Part shown: positions 17,701 through 28,900 of the stretch, piece by piece | How positions within the stretch are numbered: the stretch's first letter is position 1 | Layout of the letters: each line of letters begins with the position of its first letter | NCBI RefSeq assembly: GCF_002159835.1 | Contig: NZ_NFJL01000007.1 | Location: 118,007 to 182,006 of the forward strand | DNA from: Blautia sp. An249 | GTDB lineage: Bacteria; Bacillota; Clostridia; Lachnospirales; Lachnospiraceae | Direction: 5' to 3' | DNA length: 64,000 nucleotides | Notes under the pieces: generated by a model | Databases searched by the model: none | What the model was told of the DNA's origin: nothing | The model's input: only the letters and a program-made list of their open reading frames with translations | Position numbers and translations under genes: made by a program

Positions 17701-19595
17701 TGCATAACGGCTGTACCTACATGCTTCCCATCGATCCGGGCCAGAGAAGAGATTATGATTATGACTACGGCGGATTTACCTGCTGCAACGGAACTGGTAT
17801 GGAAAATCATGTGAAATACCAGCAGGCAGCCTATGCAAAGAGCGGCGATACATTATACGTAAATCTGTATATGCCCACAACTGTAGACTGGGCAGAAAAA
17901 GGAATCTCTGTAACACAGGATACCACCTTCCCGTCTGAAAACTCTAAGCTGACCGTAAACGGAAGCGGAGACTTTACTATGAAACTGCGCGTTCCTTACT
18001 GGGCAACAGAGGGATTCACAGTTAAAGTAAACGGGGATACCATCTGCACGAATCCAAAAGTGAGCAGCTATGTGGAAATCAACCGTACATGGGCAGACGG
18101 CGATGTAGTTGAAATTGATATGCCTTATACCTTACATCTGGATGAAACTCCTGACAAAGTAGACGGAGATACTGTTGCATCCTTAATGTACGGACCAATC
18201 GTAATGGTTGCAAAAGATACCCGCAGCTCTTACACACCAATGAACTGGTATAAGATCTCCTTAAGTGAAGAACTGGAAGAATCTGTACAGATTGTACAGG
18301 CAGCAGACGGAAGCGGAAAGGTTCCGCATCTGGTAACCAACAACCTGGATTTCTATCCGATGTATGATGCATATAACTATCGTTATCATGCCTATGTAAA
18401 AGTAGAAGAAAAAGCTTATGCAGAGCCCGGTATGGACGAAGAAACCTTCGGTCAGGTAATGCCGCAGGTAACAGCAGCCCTGGGAGAAGAAGGGGTAACC
18501 GTTGACTGGGATGCCATCGAAGGCGCAGCAAGCTATCGTATCTACCGCAAAGAGGCCGGCGGAAGCTTTGCAGGACTGGCAACAGTTGGAGCAGACGTAA
18601 CTTCCTATGTGGATAAGACAGCAGAAGCAGGAAAGACCTATTACTACACAGTAAAAGGATTCTGGGGAGAAAATGCAACCGGTACAGCAACCAAGTACCC
18701 GACAAATGTAGTGGTATCCACCCATACCGAAGATACCTTTGCAGATGTAATGATGAAGGTAACAGCCAAAGCAGCAGAAGATAACAGTGTAATCGTAAAC
18801 TGGACTTCTGTGGGCGCAGCAAGCTACCGCATCTACAGAAAAGAAGCAAAACCGGGCGCAGCATTTGCAGGTATTGCCAATGTGACAGGCGATGTAACTT
18901 CTTATACAGATGAGACAGCAGAAGCAGGAAAGACTTATTATTACACAGTTAGAGGATTCTGGGGAGAAAATGCAACAGGCACAGCAACCAAGTATCCTTC
19001 TGACGTGATGGTAAGCGTAAATGTAACAGCACTGGATATGCCGGTGGTAGCAACGAAATCTGTAAACTACAGCAATGTGGACGTTAGCTGGGATGCTGTT
19101 GAGGGCGCTCAGAAATACGTGATTTACAGAAAAGAAGCAAAAGCCGGAACCGCCTTTAAATCCATCGGAACGGTAAGCGCAGCTACTTTGAAATTCAGAG
19201 ACAGCAAAGCATCCTTAGGCGTAAATTACTACTATACAGTAAAAGCTTATGCAGGAAGCGTTGCCAGTGATTATCAGAGAAGCGTGACGGGAATGGCAGT
19301 GATGTCTTCTCCGGCTCTGAAAGGCGCACAGGCATCTTCTAAAGGTATTACTGTAACCTGGTCCGGTTCCCTGGTGAGTGCAAATCAGTTTGCAGACGGA
19401 TACCGTGTATTCCGTAAAACAGCAGGAAGCTCCTGGAAGACAGTAGGAACTGTTGGAAAGAATGTGAGAAGCTTTACCGATACCACTGCAAAAGCAGGAA
19501 CCACATATACTTATACTGTTCGCGCATATTATAAGATGAATGGTGCAAATCTGTGGGGTACCTATGACGCAAAAGGCGTTTCTGCAGCAAAATAA
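14730..19595 (+). CDS. Giant secreted GH127 beta-L-arabinofuranosidase with LamG, Ig-like and Fn3 modules
   Basis: A 1621-residue exported protein. Order: signal peptide (1-31), acidic Glu/Asp linker (32-110), LamG-like sandwich (113-330), two atrophied Ig-like domains (338-510), Big-type Ig (513-600), GH127/DUF1680 catalytic domain (607-1220), four Fn3-like repeats (1240-1621). The GH127 zinc/cysteine site is visible: Glu943 and Cys945 in ENCETCAAYN, and Cys1018-Cys1019 in FTCCNGTGME, matching Glu338, Cys340, Cys417 (nucleophile) and Cys418 of HypBA1. Family members release beta-L-arabinofuranose from plant glycans such as hydroxyproline-linked arabinans. No LPXTG or SLH anchor is seen. ATG 14730 follows AAAGGAGG. 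Confidence 0.88.
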   Translation: MRRKKLISSTLAWLLTVTMIGTVPAGSVSAAPVDDVLQEETGGEVQENILEEEQGDESDLEDLLEEDLDDFSNVYDFSEEELQEMERMEEEAGPAAQAEEADASEPDAQAEEGLVLYYDFESLKNGTIINDQSGTGKAGVVRPTGSQAQIEEVEIFGETYTAFVMNGGQPDETHTYAELPSGALNDLDSMTVSCWVYVKENQGYQRIWDFGHNSTSYMYLLTDGYNAGHTGYTVGLTDSGWSNEEGPESATLEAGKWIYSTVTFDGESNTIALYKDGALMGETVSSVDLSVLQNSTQNWIGYGQFGNDIFNGMVADFKIYNYAMTADEVADSFAIPDEDKVARDKESLSLGDTSAVTENLTLPLKGSAGSDISWESSNPDVVATDGTVTRPGADQEDVVVTLTATITAGEVTDSKTFEVTVKRELSDEEKVAADLAAIDLGELDAVMDNLTLPQAGDLGSTFSWATSDASVVAADGTITRPAGKDKTATLTVTATSGEASATREFEVTVSAVYTKTQIKEVESVEVETQVNHLPTLPNEVTATYEDDSTAEVKVVWPTNLKATDFGEKGAVVELTGTVVGYDDVKVSAKVTVVGEVAVPAEASAEEFDLSDINLDGTDTIYGQNMERALTYLKIMDADRMLYNFRMTFGASTEGAQPLTGWEEPSGLLRGHSTGHFLSALALAYASSGDEEYKEKMDYMVSELHKLQQMSKGKASDFVTKCTPTSAAQGNWSKDPNEWGEGFLSAYSPDQFALLEQYTPYATIWAPYYTLHKLIAGFIDCYEYGGNEEALEVAEGIASWCYDRLANCTTEEQRKKMWDMYIAGEQGGITESMARLYEITKEDKYIETAKMFNNAIFFDNLAVNIDDIQTRHANQHIPQIVGAIHEYAATGDSYYYNVAKNFWDMVISRYAYSIGGVGTGETFKYPYQQGAYILGNTGRGENCETCAAYNLLKLTKDLYLYDPDNAAYMDYYERTVMNQIAASQSHDTTEWMHNGCTYMLPIDPGQRRDYDYDYGGFTCCNGTGMENHVKYQQAAYAKSGDTLYVNLYMPTTVDWAEKGISVTQDTTFPSENSKLTVNGSGDFTMKLRVPYWATEGFTVKVNGDTICTNPKVSSYVEINRTWADGDVVEIDMPYTLHLDETPDKVDGDTVASLMYGPIVMVAKDTRSSYTPMNWYKISLSEELEESVQIVQAADGSGKVPHLVTNNLDFYPMYDAYNYRYHAYVKVEEKAYAEPGMDEETFGQVMPQVTAALGEEGVTVDWDAIEGAASYRIYRKEAGGSFAGLATVGADVTSYVDKTAEAGKTYYYTVKGFWGENATGTATKYPTNVVVSTHTEDTFADVMMKVTAKAAEDNSVIVNWTSVGAASYRIYRKEAKPGAAFAGIANVTGDVTSYTDETAEAGKTYYYTVRGFWGENATGTATKYPSDVMVSVNVTALDMPVVATKSVNYSNVDVSWDAVEGAQKYVIYRKEAKAGTAFKSIGTVSAATLKFRDSKASLGVNYYYTVKAYAGSVASDYQRSVTGMAVMSSPALKGAQASSKGITVTWSGSLVSANQFADGYRVFRKTAGSSWKTVGTVGKNVRSFTDTTAKAGTTYTYTVRAYYKMNGANLWGTYDAKGVSAAK

Positions 19596-19604
19596 AACAA
19601 ACAG

Positions 19605-19648
19605 CATGGCAGGGCTGGTTTCTTCGGAAGCCGGCTCTGCTTTCATTT
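19605..19648 (+). terminator. Terminator after giant gene 1
   Basis: GCAGGGCTGG (19609-19618) pairs with CCGGCTCTGC (19631-19640) including two G-U pairs, followed by TTTCATTT. Confidence 0.7.
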
Positions 19649-19683
19649 CGTGTGTTCAAATACCATGGAATGAGATAAAAAAT

Positions 19684-19707
19684 AACTTGTATCTAAAAAA
19701 ACAACTT
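19684..19707 (+). promoter_or_regulatory. A-rich element upstream of giant hydrolase 2
   Basis: AACTTGTATC followed by TAAAAAAACAACTT matches the upstream elements at 14498-14538 and 39213-39254. A weaker copy (TGAGATAAAAAATAACTT) precedes it from 19671. The gap 19596-19921 also holds TCTAAAG (19752-19758), ACTAAAG (19784-19790), TTTGTTAAAATA (19805-19816) and a leader hairpin. Confidence 0.55.
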
Positions 19708-19836
19708 GGAGACCTGATTTCCAGACAAATATATGAAATAATTATAAAACATCTAAAGAAAACCCACCTAAATAGTAAAAAAAACTAAAGAAAAACCTCT
19801 AAAATTTGTTAAAATATAACTATAGTACGGTGACGC

Positions 19837-19883
19837 CGGCGAGCCTGGAAACTGCGGAACGGAAACCAGGCCCGCCGTTTTTT
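19837..19883 (+). terminator. Terminator-like hairpin in the leader of giant gene 2
   Basis: CGGCGAGCCTGG (19837-19848) pairs with CCAGGCCCGCCG (19866-19877) with one A-C mismatch, followed by TTTTTT (19878-19883). It sits downstream of the likely promoter motif and 38 nt before the start codon, so it may be an attenuator instead of the end of an upstream transcript. Confidence 0.65.
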
Positions 19884-19921
19884 ATAAATGTCACAAAATG
19901 GAAAAGAAAGGAGAAATGTGA

Positions 19922-22900
19922 ATGAAGAAGAGAACACGGATTCTGGCATGGCTTCTGACGGCTGTGATGATGGTTACGGCAGTTCCGACTACAGCGTTTG
20001 GCTCAGGTCTGGACCTCCAGGATGAAACAGTCTATGAGGACATGCTGGAAGAAGCTTCTGAAGAAGAGGGCGAAGTGGATTCTCAGGAACTGACAGAAGA
20101 GGAAGAAGAACCTTCCTTAGAGGAAGAGAATCTGGAAGAAGATGCCAATGTTCTGGAAGAGGAAACACCGGCCGCCGGGGAAGCTTCAGCAGCAAGTGCG
20201 CGGGCTGCTTCTCCTCAGGATGAGGAAGCCGCTCAGGCAGCTCTTGACGCCATCGTTTTTTACGATACCGATGATGTCAGAGGAAACATTACGCTCCCCA
20301 CAGAAGGTGAGGGCGGAGTGACCATTGCCTGGCAGTCTGACAAACCGGACGTGATCGATCCCCAGGGAAAAGACAATACCGATTACGACGATATGCCCGG
20401 CGGAGTTGTTACCCGTCAGGACCAGGATACACAGGTAACTCTGACAGCTACAGCTACATTAAATGAAGCAGTAAAAACAAAAGAATTTACATTTACCGTA
20501 AAAGCCCAGGCAGAACAGAAAGAATATAATGCTTATCTGTTCGGGCATTTTACAGGACTGGAAGCGAAAGAGTCTGACGAACAGATTTATTTTGCTGTCA
20601 GCCAGGATGGAAACTACTGGAGGGATTTAAACAACCGAAATCCGATTCTTCAGTGGACCAAGGGAGAACACAGTGAAGGTGACGGCGGTGTCCGCGATCC
20701 TTATATTATCCGTTCCGCAGAAGGAGATAAATTCTATCTTCTTGCAACTGATTTATCCATTTATCACAGAGGCGGCTGGGGTCACTATGGCGACACACCG
20801 GGAAGCACCTCTTTGATTATCTGGGAATCGGAAGACCTGATTCACTGGTCAGAGCCATGGATGACACAGGTAATGCCTGATTCTGCAGGATGTGCCTGGG
20901 CTCCGGAAGCTATTTACGATGAGAAGACAGGAGAATACGTAGTATTCTGGTCCTCTATGGTAAACGGTCAGTATCTGAGAGATGAACAGGGTGTAGAGGT
21001 ACCGGATTCCCAGTTATCTACAAATGGAAGACATATCTTCTACAGTAAGACCAGAGACTTCCACAACTTTACGGATCCGAAACTGTACATTATGAGAGAC
21101 GGTATCGGAGAAGATTTATATGATACCACAATGATTGAATCCAACGGAAAGTTCTACCGCGCTTCCCGTGTGGATGATATTTTCATTGAATCCAGTGATT
21201 CTGTTCTGGGAGACTGGACAGAAATCTGTACCTTAGAGGATTTGGTAGGCCTTACCGGAAATGATGTGGAAGGTCCGGAATTCTTTAAATACAACGGAGA
21301 AGACAAATGGGGCCTCCTGGTGGATCAGGATGCTACCGGAAAAGGTTATCTCCCCATTATGACCACAGACGTAGGCGATACCACGGGAGAATCCTGGAGT
21401 CTGATGGAAGACGGAACCTACAGTTTCGGCGCGCTGCTGAAACGTCACGGAACGATTCTGCCAATCACCCAGGAAGAATATGACGCCCTGATGGGAGAAT
21501 ATGGACAGAGCATCCAGATCCGGGACGAAGAACCCTCCGAGGAGCCGGTATTAAAATACGACTTTGAAGATCTGGAAGTAAATGCAACAGAGGCAACGAT
21601 TCCCGATGTGGGAACCGGAGATGAAAGCGCAGACGACGCTACCATGTACGGTGCAGCATATATTGCCAATGAACGCACCCTGGACGGCAGCATGAGCCAC
21701 ACTCTGCGTCTCAATGGAAAAGAAGGATGGATGGAATTCCCCCAGGGCTTCTTTGACGGCCGGGATCAGATGACCATCTCTATGGATGTAAAATCCGACA
21801 TGACCTCAGGAAACTTCTTTACCTTTGCCTATGGTCAGGATAACCAGATTTACAATTTCCTGAAAATAACCGGATCTACCATCCGCAATGCGGTAACGGT
21901 AGGAAGCTGGTCCAACGAAAATGATGTTTCCACAGCGATGGGCGCAGGAGCCGGCAACTGGCAGAATGTGAAGATTGTCATTGACGGACCGAAGATGCAG
22001 CTCTATGTGGATAACAAATTAGTGGACGAAAACCTGGACGCCAAGGTTTATACCAGTGATATGGGACAGAACCTGCTGGCTTATCTGGGCAAATCCTTCT
22101 ATGAAGAAGACGGAAACTTCAAGGGCAGCTTTGATAACGTAGAAGTATACAATTACGCCATGACAAGGCAGGAAATCACAGGCGGAGAGGAAGAAGAAAC
22201 CGCCGGCATGATTGCAGAATATGATTTCAGCCAGACAGACGGAACCACGGTAACGGATCAGTCCGGAACCGGAAACGACGCCCAGATCAAAGGCAGCGGA
22301 TATACCATTGACGGGGAAACCCTGAATCTGCCGGGAGGCGCCTATGGAAGCAATGCCGCTTATGTGGAACTTCCCACAGGTATGTTTGACGGCCAGGATA
22401 CCTTAAGTATTTCCCTCTGGCTGAAAAATGAAACAGGCGCAGGCAACTACGCCGCCATGTTCTTCGGAACCACCGAGGAGCTGCCGAAAAATTACTGGCT
22501 GCTCAATCCGGCCAATCCGAACGGACTTCTGAAATCGGTTATTACCAATTCCACCAATGCAACAGCTCCGTATCTGACAGAGTATGGATTCTCAGCAACG
22601 ACCATCTCTCAGGGTATGGCAGGTCCGAAAACAGACGATAGCTGGGGACTGTATACCACGGTAATTAAACCGGGAAGCATTACCCTGTATTACAACGGAG
22701 AAAAGGTAGGAACCGTATCTATTAATGCGAAAGTCAGCGATTTCGGAAGAAATCTGGTGGCTTACCTGGGTAAATCTTCCTACCATGATATGTTCTATGA
22801 AGGCGGCATCCGTTCTGTAAAAGTGTACGCCGGAGAATGGTCCCAGGAAGAGGTAACTGCAGAATATAACTTAGGATGTGCCAAACTGGATGCAGAAGCA

Positions 22901-25900
22901 TTACAGGTGGAAGATACTGTATTTGAAGATATGGAACTTCCCGCAGAAGGCGCAAGAGGAACCACCGTTACCTGGTCTTCTTCTGCACCGGAATACATTG
23001 CAGACGACGGTAAAGTGACCCGTCCGGCAGCCGGAACAGGCGATCAGGAAGTTGTTCTGACAGCAACTGTCACCATGGGAGAAGCTTCTGTGGAACGGGA
23101 ATTTACCGTGACAGTTCTGGAAGAAGATCCTAAGAAAGATCTGGAACGCTGGGTAAATGAAATTGACTTAAATGGTTACTGGCTCACAGGGGATATAACT
23201 CTGCCTGAAAAAGCCGGAGAAGCCACCCTGAAGTGGGAAGCCAAAAATCCGGAGTATCTGACTGCAGACGGTAAAGTAACCCGCCCGGCAGCCGGAGAAG
23301 GAAATAAAGAGGCCGCACTTACAGTGACTGCGACCCTGGGCGAAGAATCCCTTACAAAAGAGTTCCACTTCCAGGTAGTAGAAGCGTACAGCGAACTTCT
23401 TACCTATGTAACAAAGGGAAATACAGACTTATCAGACGCTCTGTTTGTTGCAGCAAAAGAAGGAGATACATATACCACATTAAATAATGGAAAAGCTATC
23501 CGCTATATTAAGGGCGGCGATTTAATGGGGTATCCCAGTCTGTTCAGAAAAGCAGACGGAACCTATGGTCTGGTTACGGCTTTAAGCGGCGGAAATGCCA
23601 GCATCATGCTGTATGATTCCCAGGATCTGACCAGCTTTACCAATGAGCGGAAAGTAACTCTGACAACTTCCGGTAAAAAAGTCAATGATCCGATGGTTAT
23701 CTATGACGAGTCTCAGGAATCATACAAGATCTTCTGGAAAGATTCCGAAGGAAAAGGGTATGTAACCACAACCAAAGACTTCAGCGACTTCTCTGCTGAG
23801 AAAGCTGCTGAATATCCGAAAGAAGCAGAAAATACCATGGCCCTGCCTTCTGACGCCATGGAAGAAAACGTATTCCAGGTAACAAAAGCAGAATACGACA
23901 AGGTAATGCAGGTTTACGGTCCTATTTACAATACAGGACTGGATGATGTAGAGGATGTGACTCTGAATGCAGGCGAAGACCTGGATCTTCCGGAGACACT
24001 CACAGCTACTTACAATGACGGAACTACAGTAGAAAAGGGAGTTTCCTGGGATACCAGCGATCTGGATCTGTCACAGCCGGGTACTTACACAGTGACTGGT
24101 ACTGTGGGAGAAAGATATGACAGCCCGCTGATCCGCTACCGGGCAGACCCCTGTGTAACTTATGATGAAGAAAATGACTGTTATTACTTTACAGCCTCAT
24201 ATCCTACCTGGAGAGCAAACGATCCGGAGGGATATGACCGAATTGTATTAAGAACAGCTAAGACCATTGCAGGTCTGGCAGATGCAGAAGAAATCACCAT
24301 CTGGGATGAATCCCAGGATTCCGGTTCCCACCGTTATATCTGGGCGCCTGAAATCCGCAAGATTGGCGACAAATGGTGTGTACTGTTTACAGCCAGCACC
24401 AGCGCAAGCAGCGTCTGGTCTTTATCTCCGCACATTATCCTGTGCGACGGAACTACAACCAATGAGATTATGGATCCTGATCACTGGGATGACAAAGCCC
24501 AGCAGGTAGATTTACAGTCCGGAGACGGCGGATATACCTTCGCCATCGACATGACGTATTTCGAAGCAGGCGGACAGTCCTACTATGCGTGGTCAGAAAA
24601 GCCAAGCTCAGCCAGAATTTATATTGCAACGGTAGATCCCTCTGATCCAACCCAGATTACCAGCAAGAGAAGCATTATTTCTCAGCCGGATTACGCATGG
24701 GAGTGGAACAAATCTCAGGGACAGTATATTAACGAAGGTCCTGCCGTTATTCAGAACGGCGACACCGTATATCTGTGCTTCTCCGGTTCTACCGTAGACT
24801 CCAGATACTGCGTGGGCGTAGTTACTGCCAATGCCAATGATGATCTGACCGATCCGGCAAACTGGACCAAGAATCCATACCCGATCCTGACCAGTACCGA
24901 CTGCCAGGAATTCGGAAATAACGAAGTAGGCCCCGGCCATAACTCCTTTACAGTAGACGGAAACGGAAATCCGGTTATCGTATACCACTCCAGAACAGAA
25001 GGAGAAAAGGAAGGCGCCGGAGACGGCGGTCTGGACGATCCGGGACGTCATGCAAGAGCCAAATCGGTTCACTTCAGCGCAGACGGACGTCTGGTACTGA
25101 ATATGACGGAAGAGGAAGATTTAGCGCCGGAAAATCAGACAGTGACTGTAAAAGTAACTGTAAAAGCCGATGATGTTTCAGAAGAACTGCTGAACAGCAT
25201 TCAGGTGCCCTACCTTCTGTCAGAAGATGATGTTCTTCAGGAGGATGTAGGCGGATTTGCCATTACATGGACCAGCGACGATGATCTTCTCAACGCTGAC
25301 GGAACCATCAAGGCAGCAGATGAGGGAATCAAAGACGGCGTTCTGAAAGCTGCTATTCAGAAAGACGGAAAATCCTTCACCAGAGAATTTACCGTAAAGG
25401 TAATGGAAAGCAAAGCAGCTTCCGTTCTGGCTTATACAAGAAACTTAAGCGACAAGGAACAGGGATACGCAATGCACCTGGCTCTCTCCAGTGACGGAAA
25501 GACCTATACGGCTCTGAAGGACAACACAGGACTTCTTTTCCCGAAGACCATTGATCTGACTTCCGAAGGAAATGAATCCAAAGTGCTGACCGATCCATTT
25601 GTATTCCGTATGAAGGATAATACCTTCGGCGTTCTGGCAGTGAGAAGCCAGACCAGCGGCACGGATGCGGCAGATGCAGGAAAAGTACTGCTGTTTACGT
25701 CCAAAGACCTGCTTTCCTATAGAGAAGTGGGAATGCTGGATCTGAAGACCGAAGGCGTAATCAGCGACCCGGCTGCAGAATACGATACACAGGCCAATAC
25801 CTGGGTTGTAAGCTGGAAAGGGGAAGACGGCAAGACCTACCGTAATACCGTATCCGACTGGAGCAGCCTGACCTGTGACGGCGAAGCGAAAGAAGGAAAA

Positions 25901-28900
25901 GCCGTTTCCTATGATACGGTGAAACCGGGAATTGATAACGCAGTGGCTTCTAATATTACACTGGTTACCAAAGCAGAGGCAGAGGCTCTGACTAACCGCT
26001 TACTGCCGGTAACCAATACAGAAGTAAAACTGAACAAAACAGAAGTTGAAACAAAAGTCGGAGAAAAAGCGGACTTAAGCGATATTACAGCAACGGCTGT
26101 ATACAGCGACGGACAGGAACTCTCCAAGAATATTAACTGGGATGACAGCAGTGTAGACTGGCTGACACCGGGAGAATATGAATTAACCGGAACCATTGAT
26201 CAGTTAGAACAGGAATGGCCGGTCATTGAAGGACGCGCCGATCCGGACATCTATGAATGGAATGGAAAATATTATTTCATTGCAACCGATGAATACGGAC
26301 AGAGCAAACTTTATATCCGGGAAGCAGATTCCATTGAAGAACTGGCAAGCGCAGAAGATCACCTGATCTTAAGTGCAACGGCCAGCGGAGACGGATCCGG
26401 ATGTCTGTGGGCGCCGGAGCTGCATGAAGTAAACGGTGATCTGTATATCTTTATGGCCATCTCCACCAACGGAGCCTGGGATGGTGTACAGTCCAGAATC
26501 CTGAAACTGGAAGACAAGGATGCAGATCCTACAAAAGCAGCAAGCTGGAGTGATCCGGTAAGAGTTGTTAAGAAAGACGGCAGCCCATTGTACGAGGACG
26601 GCATCACCCTGGATATGACCTATTTTGAAGAAAATGGTCAGTCATATGTGGCATGGGCTCAGAGAAGTATTAACCCCACCCTGGGATCCAACATCATGAT
26701 TGCGACAGTAGATCCTTCCGATCCAGGAAAATTAACCAGCGATCCGGTTCTCATCTGTGAACCTGATTATGGCTGGGACAGAAGAAATACAACTGTAGAC
26801 GAAGGCCCGTACGTGCTTCGCAATGCAGACGGTCAGCTCTATATGACCTTCTCCGGAGCAATGGTAGATAATACTTACTGTGTAGGCTACCTGAAACTGA
26901 CAGGAGAGGATCTGTTAGACCGTGACAACTGGGAAAAGAGCAACTATCCGATTCTGACCTCAGAATCCGTGCCGGGAGAATACGGCCCGGGCCATAACTC
27001 CTATATCACAGATGAAGACGGAGAGTTATTATTTGTATATCATGCAAAGAACGCTTCTTCTTCTACCCGTCATACAGGTATCCGCCGGGTTTACTGGTCT
27101 ACAGACGGAACCCCGGTACTGAATATGACAACCGATAGGGAAATCCTTCCGGAAAACAGAACGGTTTCTGTTAAAGTAAAAGTTACCGGAACCGAGGACG
27201 AGGCTTTACAGGCGCTTCTTAACAGCGTAACCATTCCCAATGCAGACGACATCCGCGGAAACATCACACTCCCTGTTTCTATGGGAGATGCGAAGCTGAC
27301 CTGGACTTCTGACAATGAGGATGTAGTAAATACCTCCGTTCTTGAGAACCAGGATTATTTCGATACTCCGGCAGGTGTTGTAACCCGTCAGGATAAAGAT
27401 ACCAAAGTGGTTCTTACCGTAACGGCCGAATTAAACGGAAAGAAAGCGGAGAAAGACATTGAAGTAACTGTAAAAGCCACAGAAGAGCAGGATCCATACG
27501 CCGCTTATCTGTATGTACATTTCAATGAATACAGCGGAGAGCAGGGCAAGCAGGACATCTTCTTCGGCGTAAGTAAAAACGGTGTGGACTGGACCGCATT
27601 AAATGATAACAATGCCGTTCTGAAATCCACTCTGGGAGATAAGAAAGTACGTGACCCGTATATTATCCGTTCTGCAGAAGGAGATAAGTTCTTCCTGATT
27701 GCCACAGACCTGGATATTTATGCGGATAAGTACAACGATAACTGGGGATTAATGGCAACCCAGGGAAGCCAGTCTCTGATTATCTGGGAGTCCACCGACC
27801 TTGTAAACTGGACCAACCACAGAAGAATTGATGTGGCAAGCGAACTGGATGCAGGTATGGTTTGGGCGCCGGAAGCTGTTTATGACGAAGAGACAGGAGA
27901 ATACCTGGTATTCTGGTCCAGCGGCGTGGCAGCAGACAACTATGCAACCCATAGAATCTATGTGTCTAAGACCAGAGATTTCTATACCTTTACTGAGCCG
28001 GAACTGTACTCCAACCCGCAGAACATCAATGATAACGGCGGAATCCCGGCAAATGCAAGCAACATTGACGCTTCCATCCTGAAAGAAGGCGACAAGTACT
28101 ACCGTCTGATTAAGAATGAGAACCAGTTATTCATTATCCTCCAGTCCGCAGATCATCTGCTGGCTTACGGAGATGAAGCAGAGGAAGTACAGATTGGCGA
28201 TGAGACCTGGGCAAACAGAGGATCTCTGTTTACCAGAATTGACAACAGCGCGTCCGGATGCCTGGAAAGCTACAAGAACGGCTACGAAGGACCGACCATG
28301 TTCAAGTTCAACGACCGGGATGAATGGTGCATCATGGTGGATGAATATCTGAATCAGGCCAGAGGCTATATTCCGTTTACCACCACCGATCTGGATGAAC
28401 CAAACAGTGTAAAAGCCATGGAAGACGGCTCCTACATTATGCAGGAAGCTGCAAAACACGGCGCAGTTATTCCAATTACCCAGGATGAGTATGATGCTCT
28501 GATGGATAAATGGGGAACTCCGGTACAGGAAGGCAACGAAGTAGAAAAAGAAGAGCCGATCGCAAGCTATGACTTTGAAGAAGCTCTTACAGACGGTGTT
28601 GTAAAAGACACCTCCGGAAACGGAAATGATGCAGTTGCTTACGGCAAAGCAGCGTACCAGAAAGACAGTGAACTGGACAGCAATGTTCTGTATCTGAACG
28701 GAAGCAGCGGAACCTATGTGGAACTGCCCAAAGGACTTCTGGATGGCCTGGAAGACATGACCGTATCCATGGATATTAAGGCACAGACCACAGATACCTT
28801 CCACTTCGACTTTGCTACTGGACAGGACAACAGCAGGTACATGTTCCTGAGAGTCAGAAACGATGGCATCCGCAATGCCATTACAGCAAGAAATAATAAT

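Noticed and set aside
18079..18864. Leucine/arginine-rich minus-strand frame inside giant gene 1
   Set aside because: Composition is a by-product of the coding strand; no initiation signals and no recognisable domain.
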